Shown piece after piece: positions 48,777-58,533 of a stretch of DNA of 63,266 bases. Made by a program: the position numbers and the translations under genes. Numbering within the stretch: position 1 is the stretch's first letter; each line of letters starts with the position of its first letter. The notes under the pieces were generated by a model that made no database searches, was not told the origin of the DNA, and was given only the letters and a program-made list of their open reading frames with translations. This stretch comes from an uncultured Pseudoflavonifractor sp. (GTDB taxonomy: Bacteria; Bacillota; Clostridia; Oscillospirales; Oscillospiraceae). The DNA is taken from contig CANDEE010000002.1 in the NCBI GenBank assembly GCA_947383685.1, forward strand, positions 1 to 63,266. The letters run 5' to 3'.

Positions 48777-49730
48777 TCAAACTCCCAGCAATTTTATTTC
48801 CAGTTCCAGTTTTACTCCTGTCCGGTCCAGTACCCGGGCCTTTACCTGTTCCACCAGGGCCAGAATATCGGCGCAGGTGGCCCCGCCTTTGTTGATGATG
48901 AATCCGGCGTGTTTTTCCGACACCTGGGCTCCGCCCACCGTCAACCCCTTCAGGCCACACTGGTCAATGAGGGCGGCGGCGTAGACGGGGGTGCCGTCTG
49001 CCAAGGGAGGGGGCCGCTTGAAGGTGGAGCCCGCCGAGGGGTATTCCAGGGGCTGTTTGGCCTTGCGCTGGGCGGAGAGATCGTCCATTCGTTTTCCGAT
49101 CTCCGCCGGGTCATCCTGTTGAAGTTTGAATTCCGCTTCCACAATAAGCCATTCCGGATGAGCAGAAAAAATACTATTGCGATAGGAGAATTTACATTCT
49201 TCCCTTGAAAGGGTAGTCTCTTTTCCCTTTTCATCCAAGTATGTCACAGCAGTAACAACCTGTGACATCTCACCGCCGTACGCACCGGCGTTCATCAGCA
49301 CTGCCCCTCCCAAGGTCCCCGGGATACCCGCGGCAAACTCTAAGCCTGTCAGACCCCGGGACAGTGCCGCCATCGCCAATTTGGCAAGCGGAATACCCGC
49401 TTCCACCCGCAAACAGCGGTTCACCTCTCGGCAACGGTTAAACCCACGACGGCCAAGCACAACGCCGGACAGCTTCACAACAAAGCCGGGATACCCCTCA
49501 TCTGCCACCAGTAAATTGGAGCCATTCCCCAAGAAAAAGGGCTTTACTCCCACCTCTGCGGCTACCCGGAGGATAGTTTTCGCTTCCCCCCTGCCCTGGG
49601 GCAGGGCCATCAAGGCGGCAGGGCCGCCCACCCGGAAGGAGGTGTGTCTACTCATGGGCTCATTCCGCCGCAGCTCCAGGGCGGAACAGGCCCCTCTCAA
49701 TTCCTGCTCCAGCACATCCCATTTTTCCAT
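48777..49730 (-). CDS. murB: UDP-N-acetylenolpyruvoylglucosamine reductase
   Basis: 317 residues. FAD-binding domain (TSFRVGGPAALM, FLGNGSNLLVADEGY), GAYGGEMSQVV, and the catalytic Ser region (EYPSAGSTFKRP). It reduces the enolpyruvyl group to make UDP-MurNAc. The single-domain type I/II features fit the Firmicutes enzyme. It is part of the whiA-yvcK-rapZ cluster. Confidence 0.95.
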   Translation of the reverse strand: MEKWDVLEQELRGACSALELRRNEPMSRHTSFRVGGPAALMALPQGRGEAKTILRVAAEVGVKPFFLGNGSNLLVADEGYPGFVVKLSGVVLGRRGFNRCREVNRCLRVEAGIPLAKLAMAALSRGLTGLEFAAGIPGTLGGAVLMNAGAYGGEMSQVVTAVTYLDEKGKETTLSREECKFSYRNSIFSAHPEWLIVEAEFKLQQDDPAEIGKRMDDLSAQRKAKQPLEYPSAGSTFKRPPPLADGTPVYAAALIDQCGLKGLTVGGAQVSEKHAGFIINKGGATCADILALVEQVKARVLDRTGVKLELEIKLLGV

Positions 49731-49762
49731 GGCAACCCCTCCTTCCTGCCAGTGTATGCTCT

Positions 49763-51457
49763 TTACAGTGATTTCTTGTATGCTTCCGCTCCGTCCAGCA
49801 GCTCTCCTGCTCCGTCCAGAGCCGCCTGTCCCACACGCTCTCCAGAGGTGAGCCGGGCAAGCTCTGCCTGCCTTCGGGACCGGTCCAGGACCTCCACCGC
49901 CGTGAAGGTGCGGCCGTTTTTCTCCCCCTTCTCCACCGAGAAGTGGACGTCTGCCATGGCGGCAAGCTGGGGCAGATGGGTCACACAGAGCACCTGCTTG
50001 TGCCGGGCCACCTGGGCCAGCTTTTCCGCCACCTTCTGGGCCGCCCGTCCTGAAACGCCGGTATCTACCTCATCAAAAACCAAAGTGCCTACGTCGTCGT
50101 TTTCCGCCAGCACATTTTTAAGGGCTAACATAATTCGGGCCAACTCACCGCCTGAGGCTATTTTCTGGATGGGCTTCAAGTCCTCGCCCACGTTGGCGGA
50201 CATCAGAAACCGCACCGCGTCCATACCATCGGCGTTAAGGCCGTTCTCATTCTCCACCGGGCAAAACTCCACCCGGAAACGGACCCTGGGCATATCCAAC
50301 TGGGCAAGCTCACTCTGGATGCGCTCCTCCAACGCCTCGCCCGCCTCTTTTCTCTCCTCTGAAAGGGTTTTGGCCAGGGTCTTGGCCTCCCCCAGTGCCT
50401 TTTCCCGCTCCTGCTCCAAACGGAGGAGCGCATCGTCGGCAAACTGGATTTCATCCAGCTCCCGCCGGCTTCTGTCCAGATAGTCCAGCATTTCCTCCAC
50501 GCTGCCACCATACTTCTTTTTCAGGCGGTAAAGAAGGTCCAGCCGCCCCTCTAGCTGGTCCAGCTCCCCCGGCTCAAATTCAAAGCTGCCTGCCTGGTCA
50601 CGGGCGGCGTCCGCCACATCCTGGGCCTGGCAGCGGCAGTCGGTGAGCCGCTCCCGCAGTTCGTCCAGGCCGACGCTGACCCCGGCCACCGCCTCCAGCG
50701 CCCGCTCCGCCTCCATGAGTAGAGCCACCGCCCCGGCGCTGTCCTCGTCTCCTGAGAGGGCAAAGTGAGCCCCCTGGGCAGCCTGGGCCAAATCCGCAGC
50801 GTTGCGGAGGATGTCCCGGCGTTCGTTCAGAGCCTCCTCCTCCCCCACCGCAAGGTCCGCCCGCTCCAGCTCGTTGATTTGGAATTGGAGGGTATCCACC
50901 CTTCTCGCCTTCTCACTCTCGTCCATCCGAAGGGAGGAAATCTTCCGGTCCAGCTCTGCCAGCGCCTCATAAGCGGCACGGTAAGCCTCCAACGATTTTC
51001 CCGTCTCCCCAAACCGGTCCAGGTATTCCAGGTGACAGCCCTCGTCCAAAAGCTGTTGGCCGTCATGCTGGCCATGAATATTGAGAAGCTGACGGCCCAG
51101 CGCCTTTAACTGCGCCACTGTCACCGGACGGCCGTTAACCCGGCAAAGGTTTTTCCCGTCAGGCATAATTTCCCGTTGGAGAAGCAGCTCTCCGTTCTCA
51201 TCGGGCACAAGACCGCTCTCCGCCAGAAAAGGCGGCAGGGCCTTCACTGCCGTAAAGGCCCCGGTAACAAGGGCGGACTTTGCTCCGGTACGAATCAGCT
51301 CCCGGCTGGTCCGCTCCCCGGTGACAGCGCTCATGGCGTCCACCACAATGGATTTGCCCGCGCCCGTCTCGCCGGTGAGGGCGTTAAAGCCAGGTCCAAA
51401 GAGGATATCCGCCGATTCTATTACGGCAATATTTTCAATGTGAAGGACAGACAGCAT
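49763..51457 (-). CDS. recN: DNA repair ATPase RecN
   Basis: 564 residues starting MLSVLHIENIAVIESADILF (ATG 51457). Walker A GETGAGKSIV, long coiled coil in the middle, and C-terminal signature ASGGELARIMLALKNV with Walker B TLVFDEVDTG. SMC-like protein that acts early at double-strand breaks. It lies next to argR as in Bacillus. Confidence 0.95.
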   Translation of the reverse strand: MLSVLHIENIAVIESADILFGPGFNALTGETGAGKSIVVDAMSAVTGERTSRELIRTGAKSALVTGAFTAVKALPPFLAESGLVPDENGELLLQREIMPDGKNLCRVNGRPVTVAQLKALGRQLLNIHGQHDGQQLLDEGCHLEYLDRFGETGKSLEAYRAAYEALAELDRKISSLRMDESEKARRVDTLQFQINELERADLAVGEEEALNERRDILRNAADLAQAAQGAHFALSGDEDSAGAVALLMEAERALEAVAGVSVGLDELRERLTDCRCQAQDVADAARDQAGSFEFEPGELDQLEGRLDLLYRLKKKYGGSVEEMLDYLDRSRRELDEIQFADDALLRLEQEREKALGEAKTLAKTLSEERKEAGEALEERIQSELAQLDMPRVRFRVEFCPVENENGLNADGMDAVRFLMSANVGEDLKPIQKIASGGELARIMLALKNVLAENDDVGTLVFDEVDTGVSGRAAQKVAEKLAQVARHKQVLCVTHLPQLAAMADVHFSVEKGEKNGRTFTAVEVLDRSRRQAELARLTSGERVGQAALDGAGELLDGAEAYKKSL

Positions 51458-51491
51458 GGCACTACCCCTCCTGAAAAAACGTTCCCATCTA

Positions 51492-51944
51492 TCAATGCAG
51501 CATCTCCCGGATTTCCTCGCAGAACTCCACCGCGGCCTCATTCGTCCGCATAATCAGAAGGGCAGTGTCGTCTCCCGCCAGGGAGCCCACCAATCCGGAC
51601 AACTCCATGCCGTCAATAGCGGCGGCCGCGGCGTTAGCCAGCCCCGGCATGGTCTTGAGCACCACAATATTCTGGGCAAGGTCAAAGGAGGTCACACTCT
51701 CCCGGAAAATCGTCCGCAGCCTGTTGGAGAAGTTTGCCGCCGCCTTGTGGTGGGAAACAGCGTATTTAGACGCCCCGCCGTGGGTCAGCTCCTTCACCAG
51801 ATGGAGCTGCTTAATGTCCCTGGAAATCGTGGCTTGCGTGGTGGAAATGCCCCGCTCCTTCAAATGCTCCAAAAGCTGCTCCTGTGTCTCCACCTCAAAA
51901 GTGGCGATGATGTCCAAAATTTCCTGCTGGCGCTTGGTTTTCAT
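51492..51944 (-). CDS. argR: Arginine repressor
   Basis: 150 residues. N-terminal winged helix (KTKRQQEILDIIATFEVETQ, TQATISRDIKQLHLVK) and C-terminal arginine-binding, oligomerising domain (GLVGSLAGDDTALLIMRTNE). Hexamer with arginine controls arginine genes. It lies between recN and nadK. Confidence 0.94.
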   Translation of the reverse strand: MKTKRQQEILDIIATFEVETQEQLLEHLKERGISTTQATISRDIKQLHLVKELTHGGASKYAVSHHKAAANFSNRLRTIFRESVTSFDLAQNIVVLKTMPGLANAAAAAIDGMELSGLVGSLAGDDTALLIMRTNEAAVEFCEEIREMLH

Positions 51945-51947
51945 AGG

Positions 51948-52811
51948 TCAGGCCCTCCCCAACTTTTGATTGACCACAGTATAAAAGCTCCGGTTGGTCA
52001 GCCGAATGAGCTTAGCCCTGGACTTGGAGCGGTGAAGCTCTACCTGGTCGCTGGCACTGAGACGGAAGGCCTTGCCCCCGTCCACCGATAAGTAGGCCGT
52101 TTTCCGGGACAGCTTTCCCATTCGAACCGCCACCGAGCGTCCTCTGTCCAGCACAAAGGAACGGGTGTGAAGGGCGTGGGGACAGATGGGAGTTACCAGA
52201 ATATTTTCTACCGTGGGCTCCACGATGGGCCCTCCCGCCGACATAGCGTAGGCCGTGGAACCAGTGGGGGTGGATACGATGACCCCGTCCCCTGAATAGC
52301 GGCTTACAACCACCCCGTCGGCCTTCACCTCCAGGTCGATGATACGGGCCACTGCCCCCTTGGTAATGGCCGCGTCGTTGAGAGCCAGGTCCCGGTAGAC
52401 TGTCTTTCCCTCCCGGCGGACCGACACGTCCAGCATCATTCGCTCCTCAATGCGGTATTTCCCTTGAGTGAGCCGTTCTAACTGGGACAACTCGGTGGCC
52501 TCCAGCTCAGAGAGGAAGCCCACGCTGCCCAGATTCACCCCCAGCACAGACACCCCGTGGCGTTGGGCATCCTTGGCAGCGTGAAGGATGGTGCCGTCCC
52601 CTCCGAAGCAGACCATCAGGTCTGCCCTATCAAAAGCCTCCTCCTCCGGGAGAAACTTCAAGTGGGAAGGAACCTCCACATTGTCCCGCTCCAGTTCAAA
52701 GGGAAAGCACATGACGGTCTCCGCCCCCGCCTGCCGCAAAACCTTCTCGGCGTTCTGCGCCGCCCGCAGGCCCTTATCCCGGTATGGGTTGGGGCTTAAC
52801 ACGATTTTCAT
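51948..52811 (-). CDS. nadK: NAD kinase
   Basis: 287 residues. GGDGTILHAAKDA is the conserved nucleotide-binding motif, with LGVNLGSVGFLSEL and a VSTPTGSTAYAMSAGGPIVE block. It phosphorylates NAD to NADP. Stop overlaps nothing; the next gene tlyA overlaps the start by 4 bases. Confidence 0.95.
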   Translation of the reverse strand: MKIVLSPNPYRDKGLRAAQNAEKVLRQAGAETVMCFPFELERDNVEVPSHLKFLPEEEAFDRADLMVCFGGDGTILHAAKDAQRHGVSVLGVNLGSVGFLSELEATELSQLERLTQGKYRIEERMMLDVSVRREGKTVYRDLALNDAAITKGAVARIIDLEVKADGVVVSRYSGDGVIVSTPTGSTAYAMSAGGPIVEPTVENILVTPICPHALHTRSFVLDRGRSVAVRMGKLSRKTAYLSVDGGKAFRLSASDQVELHRSKSRAKLIRLTNRSFYTVVNQKLGRA

Positions 52812-53632
52812 TCCGCTCCCTCCCCTGTGGGGTCTTTGGGTTCCAGTTCAGCATGGGACGCCTCCACCAAAGCGGACAGGTCCCCCTGCCAGAGCCGGGC
52901 TTCTCCCGCGGAGAGCCAACCCAGATATTCAATGTTCCCCTCCGGGCCCCGGATGGGGGAAAAGGTAAGTCCCAACACCCCGAATCCGGCAGCCTTTGCG
53001 TGGTCCAGGAAGTGCTCCAGCACCTCCAAATGAACCGCCTTGTCTCGAACGACCCCTTTCTTCCCCACCTTCTCCCGTCCCGCCTCAAACTGGGGCTTGA
53101 TGAGGCACACCGCCTGGGCGGTGGGTTTCATCAGGCTCCGCAGGGCGGGCAGGATGAGATTCAGGGAAATAAAGGACACGTCCACGCTGGCGAAATCCAG
53201 CTCGTCGGGCACTTCCTCATGGGTGAGATACCGGGCGTTGGTCCGCTCCAGACAGATTACCCGGGGGTCGCTGCGCAGCTTCCAGGCAAGCTGCCCGTAA
53301 CCCACATCCACAGCATAGACCTTACTGGCCCCGTTTTGGAGCATACAGTCAGTAAACCCCCCGGTAGAGGCCCCAATATCGCCGCAGAGGGCGTTTTCCA
53401 GATGGATGGGCCACAGGGACATGGCCTTTTCCAGCTTTAAGCCCCCCCGGCTCACATAGCGAAGACCCTCGCCCCGGACCTCAATAGGGGCCTCCGGGTC
53501 GGTGGGAGCTCCCGCCTTGTCCACCTTCTGGCCCTTTACATAAACCTGCCCCGCCATGATAAGGGCCTGGGCCTTCTGGCGGGACTCCACCAGTCCCTTC
53601 TCAACCAGAAGTACGTCCAGACGCTTTTTCAA
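52808..53632 (-). CDS. tlyA: TlyA-family rRNA 2'-O-methyltransferase
   Basis: 274 residues. N-terminal S4 RNA-binding domain (RLDVLLVEKGLVESRQKAQA) and a methyltransferase domain with GDIGASTGGFTDCMLQNGA. It methylates ribose in ribosomal RNA. It overlaps dxs, forming a tight group. Confidence 0.93.
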   Translation of the reverse strand: MKKRLDVLLVEKGLVESRQKAQALIMAGQVYVKGQKVDKAGAPTDPEAPIEVRGEGLRYVSRGGLKLEKAMSLWPIHLENALCGDIGASTGGFTDCMLQNGASKVYAVDVGYGQLAWKLRSDPRVICLERTNARYLTHEEVPDELDFASVDVSFISLNLILPALRSLMKPTAQAVCLIKPQFEAGREKVGKKGVVRDKAVHLEVLEHFLDHAKAAGFGVLGLTFSPIRGPEGNIEYLGWLSAGEARLWQGDLSALVEASHAELEPKDPTGEGAE

Positions 53633-55466
53633 GGTCTGTCACCTCCTTGATCTGCCTGGCAATGCTCCCGGCGTCCAAATTATTCATCCGGCGAAGCTCC
53701 TCCACCGTTCCCTGGGGTGGGATACGGCTGCCCAAATTCCGTAAAGCAATATATCTCGCCCGTACGCCTCCGACGGCCATATCGGCGGCCAGCCTTCGGC
53801 CCACACAATTGTACTCCATGGCTTCCTCATAAAACCAAAGACTCCCGGTTTTCTCCACCGACTGAAATATATCGTAGGACGGGACCGGCGTAATGGTATT
53901 CAGTTTTATGACCTCTGCCGAAATATGGTCCCGCTCCAGCCGCTCCGCCGCTTCCAAAAGGGCGTTTATCTGTATCCCATAGCCCGCCAGGGTCACGTCC
54001 TTCCCGGAACGGAGCAGGGTAACGGGCTGCCCATCCCAAGGTTTCTGATAGGTGCCCTCTCCCCCTCTGGGATAGCGGACAGCCACCGGGCCCTTCACCT
54101 CATGGACGGCATAGTCCAACATGGTCCGCAGCTCGGCAAAGGAGGTGGGAGCCAGCACCGTTATACCGGGGATGGTATCGAGAAAACCCACATCAAAGAC
54201 CCCGTGGTGAGTCTCTCCATCCTCCCCCACCAGACCCGCCCGGTCCACACAGAATACCACGTGAAGGTTTTGGAGGGCCACATCGTGAAGAAGCATGTCG
54301 TAGGAACGCTGTAAAAAGGTGGAATAAACGGCGAACACGGGAATCATTCCCTGTTTCGCCATACCCGCGCACATGGTGACAGCGTGGCCCTCCGCAATGC
54401 CCACGTCAAAGAACCGGGCCCGGAACCTCCGGGCAAAGCCGTCCAGTCCGGTCCCTGGCTGCATTGCGGCAGTAACGGCGCAGAGGCGCGGGTCCTTCTC
54501 CGCCAAGCCGCAGAGGGCTTCTCCAAAGACGGAGGAAAAGTTTTCCCCTCCCGCTGATAGGGCCTTTCCCGTGGCAGGGTCAAATTTCCCCACACCGTGG
54601 AACTGGTCCGGCGACCTCTCGGCAGGGGCATATCCCTTTCCCTTCACCGTCCGGACATGGAGCAGCACCGGACCGTCCAGCTCCTTTGCATACAGCATCA
54701 GCCGGGTCAGGCCCTTCACATCGTGTCCATCCACCGGACCGAGATAGGTAAATCCCATATCCTCAAAGAGAGAGCAGGGGAGCAGCGTCTCCTTGACGGC
54801 AGTCTTGACCTTGTGAGTCACCTTATAAATCCGGCGGCCCAGGGAAAAGCTCTGCATCACCCGCCGGTAGCCTTTTTTGAAGCTGAGGTACTGGGGCTTC
54901 AGCCGCTGACGGGCCAAATGCTCCGCCACACCGCCTACGCTCTGGGTAATAGACATCCCGTTGTCATTGAGGATGACCAGTAGCGGCTCTCCGCTGTCCC
55001 CCGCGTCGGATAGGCCCTCATAGGCAAGCCCCCCGGTGAGGGCGCCATCCCCCAAAAGGGCAATTACATGATAATCTTTTCCCATTATGGTTCGCGCCCG
55101 GGCCATACCTACCGCTGCGGACACCGCCGTAGAGGCGTGGCCCACGGTAAAAGCGTCGCAGACGCTCTCCCCCGGCTTTGGAAAGCCGGAAACGCCCCCA
55201 AAGGTACGCAGAGTATCCATAGCCCCGTCCCGTCCCGTGAGCATTTTATGGCAATAACACTGATGCCCCACGTCAAAGACAATGCGGTCCCGTTCCGGGG
55301 CAAAGACCCGGTGGAGAGCTACTGTCAGCTCTACCGCTCCCAGGTTGGAGGCCAAGTGCCCCCCCCTCTGGGAGACCACCTCCACCAAGCGCTGCCGAAG
55401 CCGGGCACAAAGGGCCTCGGCCTCGGCGTCGGTAATCAGATGGAGGTTATTCGGAATATCCAGCAA
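53601..55466 (-). CDS. dxs: 1-deoxy-D-xylulose-5-phosphate synthase
   Basis: 621 residues. Thiamine-diphosphate domain (GDGALTGGLAYEGL, LNDNGMSITQSVGG), the FDVGIAEGHAVTMCAGMA block and a pyrimidine domain. It condenses pyruvate and glyceraldehyde-3-phosphate, the first step of the MEP isoprenoid route. It lies near the prenyl synthase gene, consistent with a joint role. Confidence 0.96.
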   Translation of the reverse strand: MLDIPNNLHLITDAEAEALCARLRQRLVEVVSQRGGHLASNLGAVELTVALHRVFAPERDRIVFDVGHQCYCHKMLTGRDGAMDTLRTFGGVSGFPKPGESVCDAFTVGHASTAVSAAVGMARARTIMGKDYHVIALLGDGALTGGLAYEGLSDAGDSGEPLLVILNDNGMSITQSVGGVAEHLARQRLKPQYLSFKKGYRRVMQSFSLGRRIYKVTHKVKTAVKETLLPCSLFEDMGFTYLGPVDGHDVKGLTRLMLYAKELDGPVLLHVRTVKGKGYAPAERSPDQFHGVGKFDPATGKALSAGGENFSSVFGEALCGLAEKDPRLCAVTAAMQPGTGLDGFARRFRARFFDVGIAEGHAVTMCAGMAKQGMIPVFAVYSTFLQRSYDMLLHDVALQNLHVVFCVDRAGLVGEDGETHHGVFDVGFLDTIPGITVLAPTSFAELRTMLDYAVHEVKGPVAVRYPRGGEGTYQKPWDGQPVTLLRSGKDVTLAGYGIQINALLEAAERLERDHISAEVIKLNTITPVPSYDIFQSVEKTGSLWFYEEAMEYNCVGRRLAADMAVGGVRARYIALRNLGSRIPPQGTVEELRRMNNLDAGSIARQIKEVTDLEKASGRTSG

Positions 55467-55500
55467 GGCCCTTCCCCTCTTTCTGTTTGTAATTTACCGC

Positions 55501-55968
55501 TCACTGGGTGAAAAACCAGCCTCCGCCCCAGCCGACGGCAATTCCCAGCAAAGCGCCCATAAAGACCTGGAGCGGTGTATGACCGATCAATTCCTTCAGA
55601 GCCTTATCAAACAGCTCCTCCGGCTTCATCTGGGTCCAGTGTTCCATCATATAGTTGAGGATTTTTGCCTGCTCCCCCGTCTCCCGGCGGACATTAAAAG
55701 CGTCGTACATCACCACCAGAGCCACCCCGGCAGAAATGGCAAACAGGGGCGAGCCCCAGCCGTAAAGATAAGCAATGGAAGCGGTCATGGCGCAGACAAA
55801 GGCCGAGTGGGAGCTGGGCATTCCGCCGCTGGACAGGATATGCTGCCAATCCCACCGCCGCTCGGTGATGAGCACTACGATAAGCTTCAAAATCTGGGCG
55901 GCGGCCCAGGCCATGATTGCCAGATTCAGGATCAGGTTCCCCGTGAGGAAATCCACTACGTTCTTCAT
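55501..55968 (-). CDS. Divergent PAP2-family membrane protein
   Basis: 155 residues. Four membrane segments; GGMPSSHSAFVCAMTAS is the phosphatase-like signature with a His, and DAFNVRRETGEQAKILN follows. The DUF212/YuiD group may act on lipid phosphates, possibly isoprenoid diphosphates given the neighbours dxs and ispA; that is inference. Confidence 0.85.
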   Translation of the reverse strand: MKNVVDFLTGNLILNLAIMAWAAAQILKLIVVLITERRWDWQHILSSGGMPSSHSAFVCAMTASIAYLYGWGSPLFAISAGVALVVMYDAFNVRRETGEQAKILNYMMEHWTQMKPEELFDKALKELIGHTPLQVFMGALLGIAVGWGGGWFFTQ

Positions 55969-55980
55969 CGCCGCTCCTCC

Positions 55981-56859
55981 TCAGTTGGTGCGTCCTACCA
56001 GGACTCGGGCCAGTTCCTCCAGAAACCAGGATTCCTCAAAAGCCGAAAGGGCCGCGACGGCATCCGCCGTCAACCGCTCCACCATGCGCCCGCACTCCTC
56101 CAACCCCTTCAGGGTAACAAAGGTGGTCTTTTCCGACTCCGCGTCAGATCCGATGGGCTTGCCCAGACTGCCCTCGTCTCCGGTCACATCCAGCACATCG
56201 TCCCGAATCTGGAAAGCAAGGCCCAGCTTTTGGGCGTAGGTCCGCACCGCCGTACGCTTGGTTTCGTCCCCGCCCGCGGCAATCACGCCAAGCTCGGCGG
56301 CAGCGGAGATGAGCGCGCCCGTCTTCAGCTGCTGCAATTCCTCCACATCGGACAGAGTAAGGGCGTGGCCCTCCCCCACCATATCCAAAACCTGGCCGCC
56401 TACCATACCCGCCGGGCCGGCGGCAACAGACAGCAGCTCCAGTGCCTGTATCACTCTTTCCGCGGGAAGACAGGCTCCCGCTCCCAGGGCGGTTTCAAAG
56501 GCAGCGGTGAGAAGTCCGTCCCCAGCCAACACCGCCGTGGCTTCTCCATACCTCACATGGTTGGTGGGCTTACCCCGGCGCAGCTCATCGTTATCCATAC
56601 AAGGCAAATCATCATGGATCAGGGAATAGGTGTGGACCATCTCCACCGCGCAGGCAAAAGGCAGGGCGGCCTCCGCCGTCCCGCCGCAGAGGCGGCAAGC
56701 CTCAATGGTCAAAATAGGCCGAACACGCTTGCCGCCTGCCAAAAGGCTGTAATTCATGGCATCATATATATCGGCATGAGGAACCTTCCCCCGGAACACG
56801 CCCCGCAGGGCGGTCTCCACCAGCTCCTTATCCGCGATAAACCGCTCGGTAAATTTCAC
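55981..56859 (-). CDS. ispA: Polyprenyl (farnesyl/geranyl) diphosphate synthase
   Basis: 292 residues from GTG 56859, whose bases overlap the xseB stop (GTGA). First Asp-rich motif SLIHDDLPCMDND, second FQIRDDVLDVTGD. Makes C15-type prenyl diphosphates from IPP and DMAPP. A longer reading upstream overlaps xseB and is rejected. Confidence 0.95.
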   Translation of the reverse strand: MKFTERFIADKELVETALRGVFRGKVPHADIYDAMNYSLLAGGKRVRPILTIEACRLCGGTAEAALPFACAVEMVHTYSLIHDDLPCMDNDELRRGKPTNHVRYGEATAVLAGDGLLTAAFETALGAGACLPAERVIQALELLSVAAGPAGMVGGQVLDMVGEGHALTLSDVEELQQLKTGALISAAAELGVIAAGGDETKRTAVRTYAQKLGLAFQIRDDVLDVTGDEGSLGKPIGSDAESEKTTFVTLKGLEECGRMVERLTADAVAALSAFEESWFLEELARVLVGRTN

Positions 56860-57095
56860 TGTTCCATATCCTCCATCGGCTCCTCCGCCGGAGCCCCATC
56901 CCGGCCGGGAAACAGCTTTGCTACCTTCTGCTCCGCCTGGTCCAGAGCGGCGGAGCACTGCTTCATAAGGGCGGTACCCTCCTCAAACAGGGCCATAGAC
57001 TCCTCCAAGGAGGCGTCTCCTTTTTCCAGGCAGGTTACGATGGCCTCCAGGCGGGCCATGGCTTCCTCAAACGTGGGCTTTTTCGCAGCGGGCAT
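56856..57095 (-). CDS. xseB: Exonuclease VII small subunit
   Basis: 79 residues starting MPAAKKPTFEEAMARLEAIV (ATG 57095, AAGGAG upstream). The ARLEAIVTCLEKGDASLEES motif is typical. It joins several copies to one XseA. It sits between xseA and ispA as in most Clostridia. Confidence 0.93.
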   Translation of the reverse strand: MPAAKKPTFEEAMARLEAIVTCLEKGDASLEESMALFEEGTALMKQCSAALDQAEQKVAKLFPGRDGAPAEEPMEDMEQ

Positions 57096-57131
57096 ATGGG
57101 TCACTCCTTTTCGGATATTTTTTATGGCTTA

Positions 57132-58328
57132 TCATACCGTAGACTCAGCCTTACAGCGCACTGCACCATCGGAAAGCCGCAGCTCCAGGCTGTCTCCCGG
57201 CTCCACGTCCTTCACCGACTTCACGATCCCTTTCGGCCCCTTAGCAATGGAATAGCCCCGGCTCAGCACCTTGAGGGGGCTTAGCGCGTCTAATCCCGCC
57301 GCCAGGCGGGCCATATCCTTTCGTTTTCCACTCAAGGCGGCGTTCACAGTATATTCCAGCCGCGCCTTCTGCCGCTCCAAATGGACACGGCGGTCGCTGA
57401 CCCAACTCATGGGGTCCTGGAGCATCCGGCTCCGCGCAGCGTGAGCCAGAAGGGCTCGGCTCTCTCCCAGCTGCCGCTCTACCGCCTTGCCCATCCGCCG
57501 CACCAGATAGTCCAGCAGCTCGATCTGCTCATCCTGGTGGGGCACCGCCAATTCCGCGCCGTTGGAGGGGGTCGCCGCCCGCTTATCCGCCACGAAATCA
57601 GCGATGGTCACGTCAGGCTCATGGCCCACGGCGGAGATGACAGGAATTTCCGAGGCATAGATGGCCCGTGCTACCCGCTCGTCATTGAAGCACCACAGGT
57701 CCTCCATAGACCCGCCGCCCCGGCCCGTGATAATGAGGTCGGCCAAGCGCCCCTGGTTGACCCAGGCGATGGCCCCCGCAATTTCCGGAGGGGCCTCCGC
57801 TCCTTGGACCCGGCAGGGCACCACATAGACCTCTGCCATAGGCCACCGGGCTCCCAGTACCCGAATCATGTCCCGGACTGCCGCCCCGGCCGGGGAGGTC
57901 ACCAGGGCAATCCTCTTTGGGAACCGGGGAAGGGGCTTTTTGTGGCTCTCGGCAAACAGGCCCTCGGCCTCCAGCCTGGCCTTGAGCTGCTCAAAGGCCA
58001 GGTGCAGGTCACCCATACCGTCAGGGGTCATGGCGTCCACATAAAGCTGATACTTTCCATCCCGCAGGAACACCGTGACCCGCCCGAAAGCCGTGACCTT
58101 CATCCCGTTCTGGGGCCGGAACCGAAGGGACGCAGCCTCCCGTCTGAACATAACGCAGGAAAGGCTGCCCTCAGCGTCCTTCAGAGAAAAATAGTGGTGT
58201 CCCGTAGGGTATACCTTATAGTTTGACAGCTCTCCCCGGACAAAAAGTCCGGAGAGAGCCGTGTCGGCGTCCAGTAAGCCCTTCACATGGCTGTTGAGCT
58301 GGGACACCGAATAGACCGGGTACTGCAT
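57132..58328 (-). CDS. xseA: Exonuclease VII large subunit
   Basis: 398 residues. N-terminal OB domain (YSVSQLNSHVKGLLDADTAL), then the catalytic part with IALVTSPAGAAVRDMIRV, GRGGGSMEDLWCFNDE and a C-terminal coiled coil ending SRGYSIAKGPKGI. Degrades single-stranded DNA from both ends. Confidence 0.95.
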   Translation of the reverse strand: MQYPVYSVSQLNSHVKGLLDADTALSGLFVRGELSNYKVYPTGHHYFSLKDAEGSLSCVMFRREAASLRFRPQNGMKVTAFGRVTVFLRDGKYQLYVDAMTPDGMGDLHLAFEQLKARLEAEGLFAESHKKPLPRFPKRIALVTSPAGAAVRDMIRVLGARWPMAEVYVVPCRVQGAEAPPEIAGAIAWVNQGRLADLIITGRGGGSMEDLWCFNDERVARAIYASEIPVISAVGHEPDVTIADFVADKRAATPSNGAELAVPHQDEQIELLDYLVRRMGKAVERQLGESRALLAHAARSRMLQDPMSWVSDRRVHLERQKARLEYTVNAALSGKRKDMARLAAGLDALSPLKVLSRGYSIAKGPKGIVKSVKDVEPGDSLELRLSDGAVRCKAESTV

Positions 58329-58365
58329 GGACTGTGCCCCTTTCTACGCAGACTGTGCCGCCGCC

Positions 58366-58533
58366 TTACTGCTCCTCATCCTTCCAGAGTTCTTTGGCCA
58401 CTTGACCGGCAATTTCCCGGAATGCCTCTTTAATGGCCCCGCGCACCGCCATCCGGATTACCAGATAAAGAGCCGCCAGCAGCAGCAAAATTGCTGCCAA
58501 AGCTATCAGCCAGTGCACTACAAATTCATTCAT
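58366..58533 (-). CDS. Small single-pass membrane protein
   Basis: 55 residues beginning MNEFVVHWLIALAAILLLLA and ending KDEEQ; one membrane segment then a charged helix (GAIKEAFREIAGQVAKEL). ATG 58533 follows GAAAGGAG and overlaps the stop of the TsaD-like gene, so it is translated in the same operon. Unknown role. Confidence 0.65.
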   Translation of the reverse strand: MNEFVVHWLIALAAILLLLAALYLVIRMAVRGAIKEAFREIAGQVAKELWKDEEQ